64,000 nucleotides of DNA from Streptomyces sp. ML-6 (GCF_030116705.1 NZ_JAOTIK010000001.1:6600501-6664500), one strand, 5' to 3'. Positions 27,484 through 36,890 are shown, counted from the first letter of the stretch. Notes: generated by a model from the letters alone, not told the origin. Numbers and translations: made by a program.

Positions 27484-28157
27484 AGCTGTCGGAACGCCTC
27501 GCGGCGGACCACGAGGACGCCGACGGCACCGAGGAAGGCGACGACGGCGGGAGCGGAACCGGCCACGCCCCGGAGCGCGCCGGAGCGGGGCGGGGAACGG
27601 CCTGGCTGCTGATCGTCACCGCCGCGCTCGGGCTGCTCGGCTCGTTCGTCATCACGGTCGACAAGATCGAACTGCTCGTCGACCCCGGCTTCGTGCCCGC
27701 CTGCTCGCTCAACCCCGTGATGTCCTGCACGAGCGTGATGACCAGCGACCAGGCGTCGGTGTTCGGCTTCCCCAACCCGCTCCTCGGGCTGATCGGCTTC
27801 GCGGTGGTGCTGTGCACCGGCGCGGGCCTGCTCGCCGGTGCGCGCTACCGGCGCTGGTACTGGCTGGGACTGAACCTCGGCACACTGCTCGGCGTCGGCT
27901 TCTGCATGTGGCTGATGACGCAGGCCCTGTACGAGATCGGCGCCCTGTGCCTGTGGTGCATGCTGGTCTGGGCGGTCACGATCTTCATGTTCTGGCACGT
28001 CACGGTGCACAACCTGCGCCACGGGGTGCTGCCCGCACCGCGCGCGCTGGTGGCGGCGGCGCTGGAGTTCCCGCTGGTGGTGCCGGTGGCCTGGTGCCTG
28101 GCCGTGGTCATGCTGATAGCAGTCCGGTTCTGGCCGTACTGGCGGACATTCCTGTGA
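27480..28157 (+). CDS. Vitamin K epoxide reductase (VKOR) family membrane protein
   Basis: 225 aa. After a 40-residue acidic cytoplasmic tail come five or so hydrophobic helices. Redox cysteines are intact: the loop pair Cys75/Cys83 (CSLNPVMSC) and the CLWC pair Cys157/Cys160. Bacterial VKORs reoxidise a DsbA-like partner and pass electrons to quinone, making disulfides outside the cell. No thioredoxin-like partner is encoded beside it. It is coupled to the SLOG-like gene and its last 50 bp overlap the convergent globin-reductase gene. Confidence 0.9.
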   Translation: MKLSERLAADHEDADGTEEGDDGGSGTGHAPERAGAGRGTAWLLIVTAALGLLGSFVITVDKIELLVDPGFVPACSLNPVMSCTSVMTSDQASVFGFPNPLLGLIGFAVVLCTGAGLLAGARYRRWYWLGLNLGTLLGVGFCMWLMTQALYEIGALCLWCMLVWAVTIFMFWHVTVHNLRHGVLPAPRALVAAALEFPLVVPVAWCLAVVMLIAVRFWPYWRTFL

Positions 28158-29409
28158 CCGTTCCCATGCCGGTGGTGTCGAGGTGAATGTGCGTGTCCGG
28201 TATCCCGGCGGCGGACAGCCGGGCGACGATGTCCTGCTCCGCCCCGGCCGCGGCGGTCTCGGGGGAGAGGGCCACGAAGGCGTGCTGCCGGGCGAGGGCC
28301 CGTGCCCCGAGGTCCCCGAGGCGGGCGCCCGCGGCGTCCGCCGCGACGACGGTCAGCCAGGGCCGGGTGCGCCGGAACACCTCCAGGCACGCCGCGTCGT
28401 ACATCTCCTCGTTCGCCGCTTCCCCCGGACCGGTGCGCCCCAGCAGCAGCCGCACCCGGTGCACACCGGAGCGGTCCGCCTCGATCCGCTGGAGCAGCGC
28501 CTTCATCGGCGCCCAGCCCGTGCCCGAGGCGAGCAGCAGCAGGTCCGCGGAGAGCAGGTGGTCCGGCAGGGCCAGGGCGCCGCGCGGCGCACTGAGCCGG
28601 ACGGTGCCGCCCTCCCGCGTGCCGTGCACCAGCGCGTCGCTCACCCCGCCGGCGCCCCGGGCCCGTACGTGGAACTCCAGCTCGCCGTCCGGGTGCGGGG
28701 CGCGGGCCAGGTAGTACGGGCGCCAGGCCTGCTCCAGCAGCGGCGACTCCAGGGACGCGTACTGGCCGGCCTCGAAGGCGTAGGGCTGGTGCGGGCGGAC
28801 CCGCAGTACCGCCAGGCCGGGGGCACGGAGCTCGTGCGAGGTCACCGTCGCCTCCCAGCTGGGCGGTTCGGCGATCGCCTCGTCCGCGCCCCTGACCATT
28901 GCCGAGACCGCCAGGTTCAGCATCCGCAGCCAGGCGTCCTCCAGCGCACCGGTCCACCGGGCCCCGGCACGCAGTCGCAGCGCCTCGATGAGCGCCGCCT
29001 CGAAGGCCTCGAACTGTGCTCGACGGACCCCGAGTTTGCGATGATCGCGCCCCAACTGGCCGAAGACGCGGATCAGTTCGTCCGTGCGGTGCAGATTGCC
29101 GATCAAGTAGTGGAAGATCGAGGCGAGATGGTCCTGCTGGAACGCCATCGACTCGGGGAACAGCGCCCGGAGGTACGGGTGCCGCTCGAACAGGACCCGG
29201 TACAGCTCGGCGATCAGCTCCTCCATCGGGGCCACCAGCGCCAGCGAGTCGCTGATCAGCAACTGGTCGGCCGTGCCGTCGTAGCCCCGGGGGACCTCGG
29301 CGCTCCACCGGTCCGTACGGCTGTCGGCCGGGGCCAGGATGCGTCGTCGCAGCCGCATGGCGTCGTGCCGGGCGAGCAGTGCGTGGTAGTCCTCGCTGGA
29401 GGTGTTCAT
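28108..29409 (-). CDS. Flavohaemoglobin-like globin/FAD-NAD(P) reductase
   Basis: 433 aa. An unusual 45-residue N-extension precedes the globin domain (about 50-178): Tyr70 (B10) in LYRVLF, Phe84 (CD1), Gln at 91-92 (E7) and proximal His123 in RDHRKLG, so haem and NO/O2 chemistry are probably intact. The reductase half has the FAD motif RPYYLA (230-235; the usual Ser is Leu) and the NAD site GTGWAP (296-301). Flavohaemoglobins oxidise nitric oxide to nitrate. Start ATG 29409 follows AAGGAGC. Neighbouring DevRS-like genes support an oxygen/NO role. The 3' end overlaps VKOR by 50 bp. Confidence 0.9.
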   Translation of the reverse strand: MNTSSEDYHALLARHDAMRLRRRILAPADSRTDRWSAEVPRGYDGTADQLLISDSLALVAPMEELIAELYRVLFERHPYLRALFPESMAFQQDHLASIFHYLIGNLHRTDELIRVFGQLGRDHRKLGVRRAQFEAFEAALIEALRLRAGARWTGALEDAWLRMLNLAVSAMVRGADEAIAEPPSWEATVTSHELRAPGLAVLRVRPHQPYAFEAGQYASLESPLLEQAWRPYYLARAPHPDGELEFHVRARGAGGVSDALVHGTREGGTVRLSAPRGALALPDHLLSADLLLLASGTGWAPMKALLQRIEADRSGVHRVRLLLGRTGPGEAANEEMYDAACLEVFRRTRPWLTVVAADAAGARLGDLGARALARQHAFVALSPETAAAGAEQDIVARLSAAGIPDTHIHLDTTGMGTVTGMSASTARTGLLSA

Positions 29410-29533
29410 GGGCCGGGGGCTCCTTGATGCAGCGCAGTGGGGGTGGCCGGAAGGGAGATGTCCGTGGCGCCCGGACGATCTTGGCGGCGTCAGTATGGCA
29501 CCGGGCCCCGCCCGCTGACCGGCCCCCGTGCAC

Positions 29534-29549
29534 AGGGACTTTCGGCCCT
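29534..29549 (+). promoter_or_regulatory. DevR-box-like palindrome between globin and DevR-like genes
   Basis: AGGGACTTTCGGCCCT, 102 bp before the DevR-like GTG and 125 bp before the divergent globin gene. Half-sites AGGG and CGGCCCT match the perfect palindrome at 26910-26925. Confidence 0.6.
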
Positions 29550-29650
29550 GTTCATATGCCGTTCACCATGCCGTGACACCCCGCCGGAAGCGCCTTCGGA
29601 GCCGGGCACATACTGTTCCCGGCCCTCTCCCCGAACCGATAGAGCCTGAT

Positions 29651-30436
29651 GTGAGTGAGTTCGCGAACACCCCACCGAGCACGACCCCACCGAGCGCCTC
29701 CCCCTCGGGCACGGCCCCCTCGGGCATGACCCCGCCGGACGCGGACCCGTCACGGCCGGCGGCCCCCGTACGCGTGTTCATCCTCGACGACCACGAGGTC
29801 GTACGGCGCGGAGTGCGCGACCTGCTGGAGGCCGAGGGCGACATCGAGGTGGTCGGCGAGGCCTCCACCGCCCGGGAGGCGCTGGTGCGCGTACCGGCCG
29901 CCAGGCCGCAGGTCGCCGTGCTGGACGTACGCCTCGGCGACGACCGGGGCGGCGACCACGCCGGGATCGAGGTGTGCCGGGAACTGCGCGCCCTGATGCC
30001 CGAACTCGCCTGCCTGATGCTGACGTCGTTCGACGACGACGAGGCGCTGTTCGACGCCATCATGGCGGGGGCCGCGGGCTATGTGCTCAAGCAGATCAAC
30101 GGCGCCGACCTGATCACCGCCGTGCGCCGGGTCGCCTCGGGCAGCTCGATGCTCGACCCCCGGACGACCGCCCGGGTGATGGAACGGCTGCGGGGCGCCG
30201 AACAGCCCCCGGCCGAACCGTCCGAGGCCTCGGAACTGGACGGGCTCACGCCCCGGGAGAGGCAGATCCTGGACCTCATCGGCGAGGGACTCACCAACCG
30301 GGAGATCGCCGAACGCCTCTTCCTGGCCGAGAAGACCGTCAAGAACCGCATCTCGTCGATCCTCGCCAAACTGGGCGTGGGCCGCCGCATCCAGGCCGCG
30401 ATGCTCGTCGGCCGGGTCAAGGACCGCCAGGGCTGA
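29651..30436 (+). CDS. DevR/DosR-like response regulator
   Basis: 261 aa from GTG 29651. The first 35 residues are a low-complexity Thr/Pro/Ser stretch (TPPSTTPPSASPSGTAPSG), unusual for the family; an ATG further upstream (29528) would add only atypical sequence. Receiver: FILDDHEVVRRGVRDLL, phospho-Asp in VAVLDVRLGDD, MLTSFDDDEALFDAIMAGAAGYVLKQINGADL in sequence order. LuxR helix-turn-helix LTPRERQILDLIGEGLTNREIAERLFLAEKTVKNRISSILAKLGV read in sequence closely resembles DevR. Its kinase is the convergent GAF protein at 30549-32351. Confidence 0.92.
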   Translation: MSEFANTPPSTTPPSASPSGTAPSGMTPPDADPSRPAAPVRVFILDDHEVVRRGVRDLLEAEGDIEVVGEASTAREALVRVPAARPQVAVLDVRLGDDRGGDHAGIEVCRELRALMPELACLMLTSFDDDEALFDAIMAGAAGYVLKQINGADLITAVRRVASGSSMLDPRTTARVMERLRGAEQPPAEPSEASELDGLTPRERQILDLIGEGLTNREIAERLFLAEKTVKNRISSILAKLGVGRRIQAAMLVGRVKDRQG

Positions 30437-30512
30437 CGGCCCCGCGCCGGCGAACTCCAGGGGCCCGCCGTGCCCTCCGGCCGGACGGTCCTGCGTCCCA
30501 GGGCCCCCGCGC

Positions 30513-30536
30513 CCCAGGGCCCGCCGCGGCCCTGGG
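30513..30536. terminator. Terminator hairpin between DevR-like and DevS-like genes
   Basis: Perfect 9-bp arms CCCAGGGCC/GGCCCTGGG (30513-30521, 30528-30536), 6-nt loop, between convergent genes. Confidence 0.7.
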
Positions 30537-30548
30537 CCGGACGGGCCC

Positions 30549-32351
30549 TCAGTCGTGGAGCGGCGCGCGCCAGACGATCCGGGTGCCGCCGTCCGCCGGC
30601 CGCTCCACGGCCAGCGAACCGCCGCACAGCTGTGCCCGCGTACGCATGTTGGCCAGTCCGCCGGGGCGCCCGGCCGCCGGTTCGCCGGCCGCCGGGCCCG
30701 CCCCGGCGGCGGCCACCACCCCGTCCCGGATCCCGACGCCGTTGTCGGTGACGGTCAGGGTCACCACCTCGTCGGCCGACAGCTCGATGTCGATGCGGGT
30801 GGCGCGGGCGTGGCGGGAGGCGTTGGACACCGCCTCGGCGGCCACCGCCACCAGGTGCTCGGCCAGTTCGTCCGGCACCGTGGTGTCCACCGGCCCGTCG
30901 ATCCGCAGCGAGGGCTGGAACCCCAGGGCGTGCGCCGCCGTACGCGCGGTCTCCGCCATCCGGTGCCGCAGCCCGCCGCGCCCCGCCCGCTCCGCGGTCC
31001 GCAGGTCGAAGATGGTGGACCGGATGATCCGGATCGTGGTGTCCAGATCGTCCACCGCCCGGCTGACCCGCTCGGCCGCGTCCGGCCGGTCCGCGATGGC
31101 ACGGGTGGTGCTCTGCAGCGTCATCCCGGTCGCGAAGAGCCGCTGGATCGCCAGGTCGTGCAGATCGCGGGCGATCCGGTCCCGGTCGTGCATGACGGCG
31201 AGCTCCTCGGACTCGGCCCGCCTGCGGGCCAGTTCCAGGGCGATGGCAGCCTGGTCGGCGAAGCCCGAGACGAGCGCGATCTCGGTGTCGTCGAACGGCG
31301 GACGGTCCACCGGCCGCCCCAGCCGCAGCGCGCCGCTCGCCCCCGTGTCGACCCGCAGCGGCACCGTCACCACCGGCCCCAGCCCCTCCTCGACGCCGCC
31401 GCCGAACGGATGGGCCCGGGGATCGGTCCGTACGTCGGCGCAGTGCATCGGCGTCCCGGTACGGGCCGCGAGCCCGGCCAGTGACCCCCGGGCCGGGACG
31501 GACAGCCCCGTGACGCGCCCGGCGTCCTTGCCGTGGGCGACCGCGACGGTCAGCCGCGCGTCGGCCGCGTCCGCGGCCCCGGTGGCGGACGGTGTCGGCA
31601 GCAGGATCGCGGCCCGGTCGGCCCCCGCCACCTCCATCGCCCGCTCGGCGATCAGATGCAGCACCTCGTCGGTGTCCGTCCCCGAGAGCAGGGCGCGGGT
31701 GATCTCGCCGAGCGCCTCCAGACGCCGCTCCCGGCGGCGGCTCTCGTCGTACATGCGGGCGTTGTCGATGGCCACCCCGGCCGCGATCGACAAGGTGGTC
31801 AGCACCGCCTCGTCGTCGGCGTCGAAGCCCGCCCCGCCCCGCTTCTCGGTGAGGTAGAGATTGCCGAAGACCTCGTCCCGGACCCGCACCGGCACCCCGA
31901 GGAAGGTGCGCATCGGCGGGTGGTGGGGCGGGAACCCGAAGCTGCGCGGATGGCTGCTGAGATCGGTGAGCCGCAGCGGTTGCGGCCGGTGGATCAGCTC
32001 ACCGAGGATGCCGCGCCCGCACGGCGTCTGACCGATCTCGGCGGCCAGCTGCTCCGATATGCCGACCGGCAGGAACTCCAGCAGCTTCTGCCCGTCCCCG
32101 ACGATGCCGAGCGCCCCGTACTCCGCGTCGGTCAGGGCCACCGCGGCCTCCACGATGCCGCGCAGCACCTCGGGCAGCTCCAGGCCCCGCCCCAGACTCA
32201 TCACGGCGTCCAGCAGGCTGCGCATCCGGTCCGGCCGGCTCGGCTGCGGCCAGGCCGCCGGAACGGGGCAGTGCGCCCCGTGAGGGGCGGGGGAGCCGGG
32301 GGAAGGGGTCTCGCAGGGGAGGCCGGGCACCGTGGGTGCTGTCTCTGTCAT
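30549..32351 (-). CDS. DevS/DosT-like GAF-domain sensor histidine kinase
   Basis: 600 aa, soluble. Two GAF domains (about 55-200 and 220-375), HisKA_3 with [21 protein letters not shown] (His398), and a HATPase with DNGVGI and [18 protein letters not shown]-1 holds [32 protein letters not shown], nearly the same as mycobacterial DevS, whose haem ligand His lies in this region; His143/His144 are the candidate haem ligands here. It thus may sense O2, NO or CO and signal to the DevR-like protein. Haem binding is inferred. Ends in APLHD like DevS. Confidence 0.92.
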   Translation of the reverse strand: MTETAPTVPGLPCETPSPGSPAPHGAHCPVPAAWPQPSRPDRMRSLLDAVMSLGRGLELPEVLRGIVEAAVALTDAEYGALGIVGDGQKLLEFLPVGISEQLAAEIGQTPCGRGILGELIHRPQPLRLTDLSSHPRSFGFPPHHPPMRTFLGVPVRVRDEVFGNLYLTEKRGGAGFDADDEAVLTTLSIAAGVAIDNARMYDESRRRERRLEALGEITRALLSGTDTDEVLHLIAERAMEVAGADRAAILLPTPSATGAADAADARLTVAVAHGKDAGRVTGLSVPARGSLAGLAARTGTPMHCADVRTDPRAHPFGGGVEEGLGPVVTVPLRVDTGASGALRLGRPVDRPPFDDTEIALVSGFADQAAIALELARRRAESEELAVMHDRDRIARDLHDLAIQRLFATGMTLQSTTRAIADRPDAAERVSRAVDDLDTTIRIIRSTIFDLRTAERAGRGGLRHRMAETARTAAHALGFQPSLRIDGPVDTTVPDELAEHLVAVAAEAVSNASRHARATRIDIELSADEVVTLTVTDNGVGIRDGVVAAAGAGPAAGEPAAGRPGGLANMRTRAQLCGGSLAVERPADGGTRIVWRAPLHD

Positions 32352-32700
32352 CGGGGTGCCGCTCTCAGGTTCCGTGTGCCGTATGCCGGTAGGTCGTTCA
32401 CCGGATCAACGCGGGGCTGGGACCGGTCCACGGCCCGTCAGCCTACGGCAGCCGCCGGCCCCGGCGGGCGGACGGTGGGGCCGGTCGGCCACCCGCGGGG
32501 CCGCCGAGTGGGGCCGGTCGTCCCGGCCGACGGTGCCCGTCGGTCCCTGGAGGGCCCCGGAAGGCGCGGCCAGCATGGTGCGGTCGGGAAGGTCCGGCCC
32601 GTCCCCCTCGTGCTCCCCCGGACCTTCCCGGCCGCTCCCCGCCGCCCTCCCCGCGGCGGGGAGCGCTCGTGGAACCGCAAGAGCTGGAGGACACGGTCCG
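32352..32700. promoter_or_regulatory. devS-like/ctaD divergent control region
   Basis: 349 bp without a gene. It contains GGACCGGTCC (32420-32429, perfect palindrome, near the kinase start), two copies of GTGGGGCCGGTCGnCC (32475-32490 and 32508-32523, 33 bp apart) that resemble the 26910 palindrome, and a perfect 13-bp inverted repeat (32585-32597/32618-32630) 70 bp before ctaD that could be a leader hairpin. GGAGG at 32686-32690 is the ctaD ribosome site. Confidence 0.55.
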
Positions 32701-34398
32701 GTGGACGCAATGGAAAAGCAGGGCAATCGAGCCGCCCCCGCACAGGGGCCCCTGCCCCCCGGCCCCGGCCTGCCGGGCCGTGCCTCCCGCGGGCGGATCG
32801 TCGTCTCGTGGCTCACCACGACCGACCACAAGCAGATCGGCACGCTGTACCTCGTCACCGCGTTCGTGTTCTTCCTCGTCGGCGGCGCGATGGCGCTCGT
32901 GATGCGTGCCGAACTCGCCCGCCCCGGCACGCAGATCATGTCCAACGAGCAGTTCAACCAGGCGTTCACCATGCACGGCTCGGTGATGCTGCTGTTGTTC
33001 GCGATGCCGCTGTTCACCGGATTCGCCAACTGGCTCATGCCGCTCCAGATCGGCGCGCCCGACGTGGCGTTCCCGCGGCTGAACATGCTGGCGTACTGGC
33101 TGTTCCTCTTCGGCTCGCTGATCGCCGCCGGGGGATTCCTCACCCCGCAGGGCGCCGCCGACTTCGGCTGGTTCGCCTACGCCCCGCTGTCCGACGCCAC
33201 GCACTCACCGGGCATCGGCGCCGACATGTGGATCATGGGCGTGGCGCTCTCCGGCTTCGGGTCCATCCTCGGCGCGGTCAACTTCATCACCACCATCATC
33301 TGCATGCGCGCCCCGGGCATGACCATGTTCCGGATGTCGATCTTCACCTGGAACGTGCTGCTGACCGCCCTGCTCATCCTCCTGGTCTTCCCGGTCCTGG
33401 CCGCGGCGCTCTTCGCCCTGGAGATGGACCGGAAATTCGGCTCGCACATCTTCGACCCGGCCAACGGCGGTGCGCTGCTGTGGCAGCACCTCTTCTGGTT
33501 CTTCGGCCACCCCGAGGTCTACGTCCTGGCCCTGCCGTTCTTCGGGATCGTCTCCGAGATCGTCCCGGTCTTCTCCCGCAAGCCGATGTTCGGCTACATC
33601 GGCCTGATCAGCGCGACGATCGCCATCGCAGGCCTCTCCGTCACCGTCTGGGCCCACCACATGTACGTGACCGGCGGTGTGCTGCTGCCCTTCTTCTCCT
33701 TCATGACCTTCCTGATCGCCGTACCGACCGGGGTGAAGTTCTTCAACTGGATCGGCACGATGTGGAAGGGCTCGCTGTCCTTCGAGACTCCGATGCTGTG
33801 GACCACCGGATTCCTGATCACCTTCGTCTTCGGCGGACTGACCGGGGTCATCCTGGCGTCGCCGCCGCTCGACTTCCACGTCTCGGACTCGTACTTCGTC
33901 GTCGCGCACTTCCACTACACGCTCTTCGGCACGGTCGTGTACGCGATGTTCGCCGGATTCCACTTCTGGTGGCCGAAGTTCACCGGGAAAATGCTCGACG
34001 AGCGGCTCGGGAAGATCACGTTCTGGACCCTGACGGCCGGATTCCACCTCACCTTCCTCGTCCAGCACTGGCTGGGGGCCGAGGGAATGCCGCGCCGGTA
34101 CGCCGACTACCTCGCCGCCGACGGCTTCACCGCCCTCAACACGATCTCCAGCATCGGATCGTTCCTGCTCGGACTGTCCTTCCTGCCCTTCTTCTACAAC
34201 GTCTGGAAGACCAGCCAGTACGGCACGAAGGTCACCGTCGACGACCCCTGGGGCTACGGCCGCTCCCTGGAATGGGCCACCTCCTGCCCGCCGCCCCGGC
34301 ACAACTTCACCTCCCTGCCCCGCATCCGCAGCGAATCCCCGGCCTTCGACCTGCACCACCCGGAGATCACCGCACTCGAAACCACCGCGTCGCACTGA
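32701..34398 (+). CDS. ctaD: Cytochrome c oxidase subunit I (aa3 type)
   Basis: 565 aa from GTG 32701 (GGAGG 10 bp upstream; the ATG at 32710 is too far). Twelve helices. Ligands are visible: [10 protein letters not shown] (haem a His), [19 protein letters not shown] with the CuB His and cross-linked Tyr, [10 protein letters not shown] (two CuB His) and [15 protein letters not shown] (haem a3/a His). The D-channel NWLMP and K-channel motifs look normal. No ctaC, ctaE or qcr genes are adjacent, so this is a second, stand-alone copy, probably used under special oxygen conditions given the DevRS-like neighbours. Confidence 0.95.
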   Translation: MDAMEKQGNRAAPAQGPLPPGPGLPGRASRGRIVVSWLTTTDHKQIGTLYLVTAFVFFLVGGAMALVMRAELARPGTQIMSNEQFNQAFTMHGSVMLLLFAMPLFTGFANWLMPLQIGAPDVAFPRLNMLAYWLFLFGSLIAAGGFLTPQGAADFGWFAYAPLSDATHSPGIGADMWIMGVALSGFGSILGAVNFITTIICMRAPGMTMFRMSIFTWNVLLTALLILLVFPVLAAALFALEMDRKFGSHIFDPANGGALLWQHLFWFFGHPEVYVLALPFFGIVSEIVPVFSRKPMFGYIGLISATIAIAGLSVTVWAHHMYVTGGVLLPFFSFMTFLIAVPTGVKFFNWIGTMWKGSLSFETPMLWTTGFLITFVFGGLTGVILASPPLDFHVSDSYFVVAHFHYTLFGTVVYAMFAGFHFWWPKFTGKMLDERLGKITFWTLTAGFHLTFLVQHWLGAEGMPRRYADYLAADGFTALNTISSIGSFLLGLSFLPFFYNVWKTSQYGTKVTVDDPWGYGRSLEWATSCPPPRHNFTSLPRIRSESPAFDLHHPEITALETTASH

Positions 34399-34439
34399 CC
34401 CGCCCGCCCCCGCGAGCCGTTCCCCGAGGAGTGTCGCCG

Positions 34440-34790
34440 ATGTCCCACGGAGTACTGGCAGCAGGAGTCCTCGCGCTCCTCGCCGCCGGCAACGTCTGGT
34501 ACCTGCCCGCCTACGTCGACCTGCGGGCGGGCCAGGACCGGCCGCGCTCCCGACGGCCCGCCGCGGCCGCCGTGCTGACCGGGTGGGCGACGGTCACCCT
34601 CACCCTGTTCCTGCTGCTCCTGCCCGTGGCCCCGGGGCTGGCCGTGCTCCCGGCGGTGGCCGGTGCCGCCGCCGTGGCGTGCCTGGCCGTCCGGTCCCGG
34701 CTGCTGCGGGCCCGGGAACGGCGCGAGGAGGAAGCGTGCTGGTCCGCCCTCTTCCCGGCAGGGGCGGCCGGGAGGCGGGCGACCGAGTAA
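34440..34790 (+). CDS. Small membrane protein following ctaD
   Basis: 116 aa from ATG 34440 with GAGGAG upstream. Three hydrophobic helices (GVLAAGVLALLAAGNVWYL, AAAVLTGWATVTLTLFLLLL, LAVLPAVAGAAAVACLAV) and a basic/acidic tail RARERREEEACW. It starts 41 bp after ctaD and is probably in the same transcript; it could be a small oxidase-associated subunit, but no family was recognised. Confidence 0.7.
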   Translation: MSHGVLAAGVLALLAAGNVWYLPAYVDLRAGQDRPRSRRPAAAAVLTGWATVTLTLFLLLLPVAPGLAVLPAVAGAAAVACLAVRSRLLRARERREEEACWSALFPAGAAGRRATE

Positions 34791-34907
34791 CGGCGGAGCG
34801 GAACCGGATGGGGCGGATTTTCGTCCGGTAACACACGCATGCGGAGGTCCGGCGCGCGTCCCGACCCCTCTCCCACCGGAAAACGTGAGATATGGGAGCG
34901 TGGGCGG

Positions 34908-36191
34908 GTGAGTGAGACGACGACTGAAACCCTGCAGTACCGCTTCGACGGGCCCGAGGACGCGCCGATCCTGGTCCTGGGGCCCTCCCTCGGCACCTCG
35001 TGGCACATGTGGGACCGCCAGGTGCCGGAGCTCACCCGGCACTGGAGGGTCTTCCGCTACGACCTCCCGGGCCACGGCGGCGCCCCCGCGCACCCCGCCA
35101 CCGCCATCGGTGAACTCTCCGACCGGCTGATCGCCACCCTCGACGGCCTCGGCGTCCGGCGCTTCGGGTACGCGGGCTGCTCCATCGGCGGCGCGATCGG
35201 CGCCGACCTCGCGCTGCGCCACCCGAACCGGATCGCCTCGCTGGCCCTGGTCGCCGCCTCGGCCAGGTTCGGCAGCGCCGACGAGTTCCGTCAGCGCGGG
35301 GTGGTCGTCCGCACCAACGGTCTGGAGCCGATGGCGCGCAGCGCGCCGGAGCGCTGGTTCACCCCCGGGTTCGCCGCCGCCCAGGCGGCCATCGTCGACT
35401 GGGCCGTCCAGATGGTCCGCACCACCGACCCCGGCTGCTACATCGCCGCCTGCGAGGCCCTCGCCGCCTTCGACATCCGCGGCGAGCTCGGCCGCATCAC
35501 CGTCCCGACCCTCGCCCTGGTCGGCTCCGAGGACCGGGTCACCGGACCGGGCGACGCCCGCACCCTGGTCGCGGGCATACCCGACGCCCGGCTCGCCCTC
35601 GTCCCCGGCGCCTCCCACCTCGCGCCGGTCGAGCAGCCCGGAGCCGTCACCGACCTCCTCCTCACCCACTTCTCCACGGCCTGGCAGGACACCCTCGCGG
35701 CCATCCCCGTCCCGCCGGACGTCCCCCGGCTCTCCGCCCCCGTGCTGCCCGTCGCGGAGATCACCGCGGCCGCCCCGCAGCCGCAGCCGCAGCCCGGAAC
35801 GGCCGGCCGCCCCGACCCGTACGACGCCGGCATGAAGACGCGCCGCGAGGTGCTGGGCGACGCCCACGTGGACGCGACCGCGGCCGCCGCCGACGACTTC
35901 ACCGGCGACTTCCAGGAACTGGTCACGCGCTACGCCTGGGGGGAGGTGTGGACCCGGGAGGGGCTGGACCGCCGAACCCGCAGCTGTGTCACGCTCACCG
36001 CGCTGATCGCCTCCGGTCGCATGGAGAGCCTGGCCGCCCACGTCAGGGCCGCCCTGCGCAACGGCCTCACCCCGCCCGAGATCAAGGAAGTGCTGATGCA
36101 GACCGCCGTCTACTGCGGGGTGCCCGCCGCGAACGCCGCCTTCACCATCGCCCAGGGCGTCATCCGGGAAGAAACGACGCCCCGCCCGTAG
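34908..36191 (+). CDS. pcaL: Fused 3-oxoadipate enol-lactonase / 4-carboxymuconolactone decarboxylase
   Basis: 427 aa from GTG 34908. N-terminal alpha/beta hydrolase (PcaD type) has nucleophile Ser in GCSIGG, RYDLPGHGG and the catalytic His in PGASHLAPVEQP. A Pro/Gln linker (about 285-305) leads to the decarboxylase (PcaC type) with DAGMKTRREVLGDAHVD, YAWGEVWTREGLDRRTRS and EIKEVLMQTAVYCGVPAA. Fusions called PcaL occur in actinomycetes and do two successive steps of protocatechuate breakdown. The rest of the pca pathway is not adjacent here. Confidence 0.92.
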   Translation: MSETTTETLQYRFDGPEDAPILVLGPSLGTSWHMWDRQVPELTRHWRVFRYDLPGHGGAPAHPATAIGELSDRLIATLDGLGVRRFGYAGCSIGGAIGADLALRHPNRIASLALVAASARFGSADEFRQRGVVVRTNGLEPMARSAPERWFTPGFAAAQAAIVDWAVQMVRTTDPGCYIAACEALAAFDIRGELGRITVPTLALVGSEDRVTGPGDARTLVAGIPDARLALVPGASHLAPVEQPGAVTDLLLTHFSTAWQDTLAAIPVPPDVPRLSAPVLPVAEITAAAPQPQPQPGTAGRPDPYDAGMKTRREVLGDAHVDATAAAADDFTGDFQELVTRYAWGEVWTREGLDRRTRSCVTLTALIASGRMESLAAHVRAALRNGLTPPEIKEVLMQTAVYCGVPAANAAFTIAQGVIREETTPRP

Positions 36192-36204
36192 CAGGATGGG
36201 GCCC

Positions 36205-36861
36205 ATGAACGCGGAGAACCCCACCCACCTGACCCTGACCAAGAAGACGCACTCCTGCATCCGCCTGGAGAAGGACGGGCGGACGCTCGTCATCGACCCG
36301 GGCGGCTTCTCGGAGCAGGACGCCGCCGTCGGTGCCGACGCGATCCTGGTGACGCACGAGCACCCCGACCACTTCGACGAGGGGCGGCTGCGGGCCGGCC
36401 TGGAGGCCGATCCGGCCGTCGAGGTCTGGACCCTGCGCAGCGTCGCCGAGCGGCTCTCCGCCGCCTTCCCCGGCCGCGTCCACACCGTCGGCCACGGCGA
36501 CGCCTTCACCGTCGCGGGCTTCGACGTCCAGGTGCACGGCGAACTGCACGCGGTGATCCACCCGGACATCCCCCGGATCACCAACATCGGCTTCCTGGTG
36601 GACGGTTCGGTGTTCCACCCGGGCGACGCGCTCACCGTCCCCGACCGGCCGGTCGACACCCTGATGCTCCCGGTGATGGCCCCCTGGAACAAGATCTCCG
36701 AGGTCATCGACTACGTGCGCGAGGTCGGACCGCGGCGCGCCATCGACATCCACGACGCGCTGCTCACCGATCTCGCCCGCCCGATCTACGACAACCAGAT
36801 CGGTGGCCTCGGCGGCGCCGACCACGGGCGGCTGGCCCCGGGGGACTCGACCGGCCTGTGA
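36205..36861 (+). CDS. MBL-fold metal-dependent hydrolase (UlaG-like)
   Basis: 218 aa from ATG 36205 (ATG 36196 is an alternative). The zinc motif THEHPDHFD (HxHxDH) follows LVIDPGGF; later metal residues occur in HGELHAVIHPD, VFHPGDAL and the terminal IDIHDALL. The LTKKTHSCIRLEKDG opening is typical of small UlaG/ComEC-like hydrolases in Streptomyces. Substrate unknown. Confidence 0.88.
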   Translation: MNAENPTHLTLTKKTHSCIRLEKDGRTLVIDPGGFSEQDAAVGADAILVTHEHPDHFDEGRLRAGLEADPAVEVWTLRSVAERLSAAFPGRVHTVGHGDAFTVAGFDVQVHGELHAVIHPDIPRITNIGFLVDGSVFHPGDALTVPDRPVDTLMLPVMAPWNKISEVIDYVREVGPRRAIDIHDALLTDLARPIYDNQIGGLGGADHGRLAPGDSTGL

Positions 36862-36890
36862 CCGCCGCCGGACCGCCGCCGGACCGGCGG

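Noticed and set aside
25176..28022. A 948-codon minus-strand open frame
   Set aside because: It covers the SDR and SLOG/VKOR genes antisense; only the TetR part from 25808 is supported.
31533..34790. A 1085-codon plus-strand open frame
   Set aside because: It runs antisense to the DevS-like kinase and out of frame with ctaD, with no family motifs; only its last 117 codons (from 34440) are a real gene.
34440..34790. CtaF/subunit IV identity for the small membrane protein
   Set aside because: It is a similar size and follows ctaD, but the sequence lacks recognisable subunit IV features, so it was left unnamed.
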